Of a stretch of 6,118 nucleotides of DNA, positions 4,883 through 6,118 are shown piece after piece. Location: the NCBI GenBank assembly GCA_014860725.1, contig JACZJD010000261.1, positions 1-6,118 on the forward strand, written 5' to 3'. The translations under genes were made by a program, and so were the position numbers. Source of the DNA: Aquamicrobium sp. Lineage in GTDB: Bacteria; Pseudomonadota; Alphaproteobacteria; Rhizobiales; Rhizobiaceae. The notes below the pieces were generated by a model. The model made no database searches. It saw only the letters and a program-made list of their open reading frames with translations, and was not told where the DNA came from. Position 1 is the first letter of the stretch. Each line of letters opens with the position of its first letter.

Positions 4883-5593
4883 ATGTCGATCTGGGCGCGG
4901 ATAAGCGAACTCCTCACAACGGTGCCGGCGAATGCGCTGTCGAGCGTGATAGAGGCCGTGCGGACCGTGCTGTCCGGCGACCCGCAGCTTCGCCGCCGGG
5001 TTGCCTTCTCGATCGCCATGATCGCGCTGTCCGCCAAGATGGCCAAGGCCGACGGCATCGTCACGCAGGACGAGGTGCGCGCCTTCCAGCAGATTTTCGT
5101 CGTGCCCGCGGAGCAGACGCGCAACGTCGCCCGCCTTTTCGACCTTGCCAAGCAGGACGTCGCCGGCTTCGAGGCCTATGCCGAGCGGCTGGCCGGGCTG
5201 TGCGGCAACGGGCGTCCCAACTGCCCCGTGCTGGAGGACATCCTCGACGGGCTGTTCCACATCGCCACCGCCGACGGGCTGGTGCACGAGCGCGAGGTCG
5301 GCTTCCTGCGCCGCATCTCCGAGATCTTCGAGATCAGGGAGGAGCGGTTCGAGGCCATCCTGTCGCGCCATGCCGTCACCGGCGAGGCCGATCCGTGGCG
5401 GGTGCTGGGGCTGGAGCTCGGCGCGCCGTTCGAGGAGGTGCGCGCCCAGTACCGCCGCATGGCGGCGGAAAACCATCCCGACCGGCTGATCGCCCGCGGC
5501 GTGCCGGAGGAGTTTTTAGCCATCGCCAACCGGCGGCTCGCCGCCATCAATGCCGCCTACGAGACCATCGAGCGCTCGAGGCGGCCGGCATGA
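4883..5593 (+). CDS. TerB plus J-domain co-chaperone, DjlA/DjiA-like
   Basis: A 236-residue protein. Residues 36-165 form a TerB-type helical domain; its two repeats each carry the acidic motif typical of the fold, KADGIVTQDEV (55-65) and TADGLVHEREV (129-139). Residues 170-232 form a C-terminal J domain starting DPWRVLGLELGAP, with the essential HPD at 198-200 and AINAAYETI in the last helix. J domains stimulate the ATPase of DnaK, so this should recruit DnaK to a particular task or client. E. coli DjlA has the same TerB/J order but begins with a transmembrane helix; here residues 1-34 are only amphipathic, so the protein is probably cytosolic or peripheral. ATG 4883 has no clear Shine-Dalgarno; a small hairpin CGCTT/AAGCG (4866-4879) lies directly before it. 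Its last bases overlap the amidase start (ATGA). It is confidently a J-protein; the specific client is unknown. Confidence 0.92.
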   Translation: MSIWARISELLTTVPANALSSVIEAVRTVLSGDPQLRRRVAFSIAMIALSAKMAKADGIVTQDEVRAFQQIFVVPAEQTRNVARLFDLAKQDVAGFEAYAERLAGLCGNGRPNCPVLEDILDGLFHIATADGLVHEREVGFLRRISEIFEIREERFEAILSRHAVTGEADPWRVLGLELGAPFEEVRAQYRRMAAENHPDRLIARGVPEEFLAIANRRLAAINAAYETIERSRRPA

Positions 5594-6118
5594 GCGGCTT
5601 CGCCCCCGACCATCCGGGCGCCGAGGTCAGGCTTTCGCCCAATTTCGGCGCCCGGCGCGACGGCATGACGCCCGACTGCGTGGTGCTGCACTATACCGGG
5701 ATGGAGACGGGCGAGGCGGCGGAAGCCTGGCTGTGCACGCCCGAGAGCGAGGTGTCGGCGCACTATCTCGTCCACGAGGACGGCCGCATCGTGCAGATGG
5801 TGCGCGAGAGCGACCGCGCCTGGCATGCCGGCAAGGGCTCGTGGAAGGGCCTGTCCGACGTCAACTCGTTCTCCATCGGCGTCGAGATCGTCAATCCCGG
5901 CCCGCTGGCCGGCTTTCCCGATTTTCCCGACGTGCAGATCGAGGCGGTCGCGGCGCTCTGCCACGACATATGCGGCCGCTACGGCATCGCGCCCGAGCGG
6001 GTGCTGGCGCATTCCGACGTCGCGCCCGGGCGCAAGACCGACCCCGGCGAGCGGTTTCCGTGGGCGCGGCTGGCGGAGCTCGGCGTCGGGCACTACGTGC
6101 CGCCGGCGCCGGTGCAGG
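5590..6118 (+). CDS. Zinc-dependent N-acetylmuramoyl-L-alanine amidase, AmpD/AmiD family, truncated by the window end
   Basis: The frame from ATG 5590 stays open to the last base, giving 176 residues without a stop. Amidase_2 enzymes cut the bond between MurNAc (or anhydro-MurNAc) and L-Ala of the stem peptide. Expected catalytic features are visible: VVLHYT with zinc ligand His34, SAHYLVHEDG (56-65), WHAG (78-81), IGVEIVN with Glu99, and LAHSDVAPGRKTDPG with zinc ligands His141 and Asp151 and catalytic-site Lys149. There is no signal peptide, which suggests cytoplasmic muropeptide recycling as for AmpD. However, the frame continues past the length where E. coli AmpD is nearly finished, with VGHYVPPAPVQ, so an AmiD-like longer C-terminus, perhaps a peptidoglycan-binding domain, is likely outside the window. 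The ATGA overlap with the chaperone gene and lack of its own clear ribosome binding site point to translational coupling. Confidence 0.93.
   Translation, partial: MSGFAPDHPGAEVRLSPNFGARRDGMTPDCVVLHYTGMETGEAAEAWLCTPESEVSAHYLVHEDGRIVQMVRESDRAWHAGKGSWKGLSDVNSFSIGVEIVNPGPLAGFPDFPDVQIEAVAALCHDICGRYGIAPERVLAHSDVAPGRKTDPGERFPWARLAELGVGHYVPPAPVQ

Noticed and set aside
4298..5476. A 392-codon open frame on the minus strand across the small lipoprotein and J-protein genes.
   Set aside because: It is antisense to the HPD/TerB protein and to a lipoprotein with its own ribosome binding site; no domain is visible.

Overview
The window is GC-rich DNA (close to two thirds G+C by eye) with tightly packed genes and strong GC bias at third codon positions. 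Codon use, protein families and gene neighbourhood suggest a chromosomal segment of an alphaproteobacterium, most likely Rhizobiales (Mesorhizobium/Phyllobacteriaceae-like). That placement is inference; there is no rRNA or other marker gene here. I see no insertion sequence, phage gene, tRNA or CRISPR array.

Layout. (1) 2-655, plus strand: C-terminal part of a fold-type III PLP-dependent decarboxylase (ornithine/lysine/diaminopimelate decarboxylase family), cut by the window edge. (2) 653-732: nine octamers of consensus TARGGRRR, five on the plus strand and four on the minus strand, forming a long hairpin between convergent genes. (3) 745-1917, minus: secreted MltB-type lytic transglycosylase with a C-terminal peptidoglycan-binding domain. 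(4) 1991-2815, minus: GH25 muramidase carried as a lipoprotein. (5) 2970-4352, plus and divergent from the muramidase: membrane-anchored serine hydrolase of the beta-lactamase/NylB fold. (6) 4551-4730, plus: 59-residue Pro/Thr-rich acidic lipoprotein with a strong ribosome binding site and hairpins before and after the gene. (7) 4883-5593, plus: TerB plus J-domain (DjlA-like) co-chaperone. (8) 5590 to the window end, plus: zinc N-acetylmuramoyl-L-alanine amidase of the AmpD/AmiD family, overlapping the chaperone gene by ATGA and running off the end.

How the genes fit together. Three peptidoglycan-cleaving enzymes of different chemistry (lytic transglycosylase, GH25 muramidase, amidase) and a beta-lactamase-fold hydrolase lie within about 5.4 kb, so most of the window concerns the cell envelope. 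The transglycosylase and muramidase are probably one minus-strand transcription unit, and the chaperone and amidase are almost certainly translationally coupled. I do not see a wholly new biological system. The least ordinary items are the octamer hairpin, which puts stop codons in all frames and G-quadruplex-capable tracts on both strands, and the small lipoprotein gene with its structured leader and trailer.
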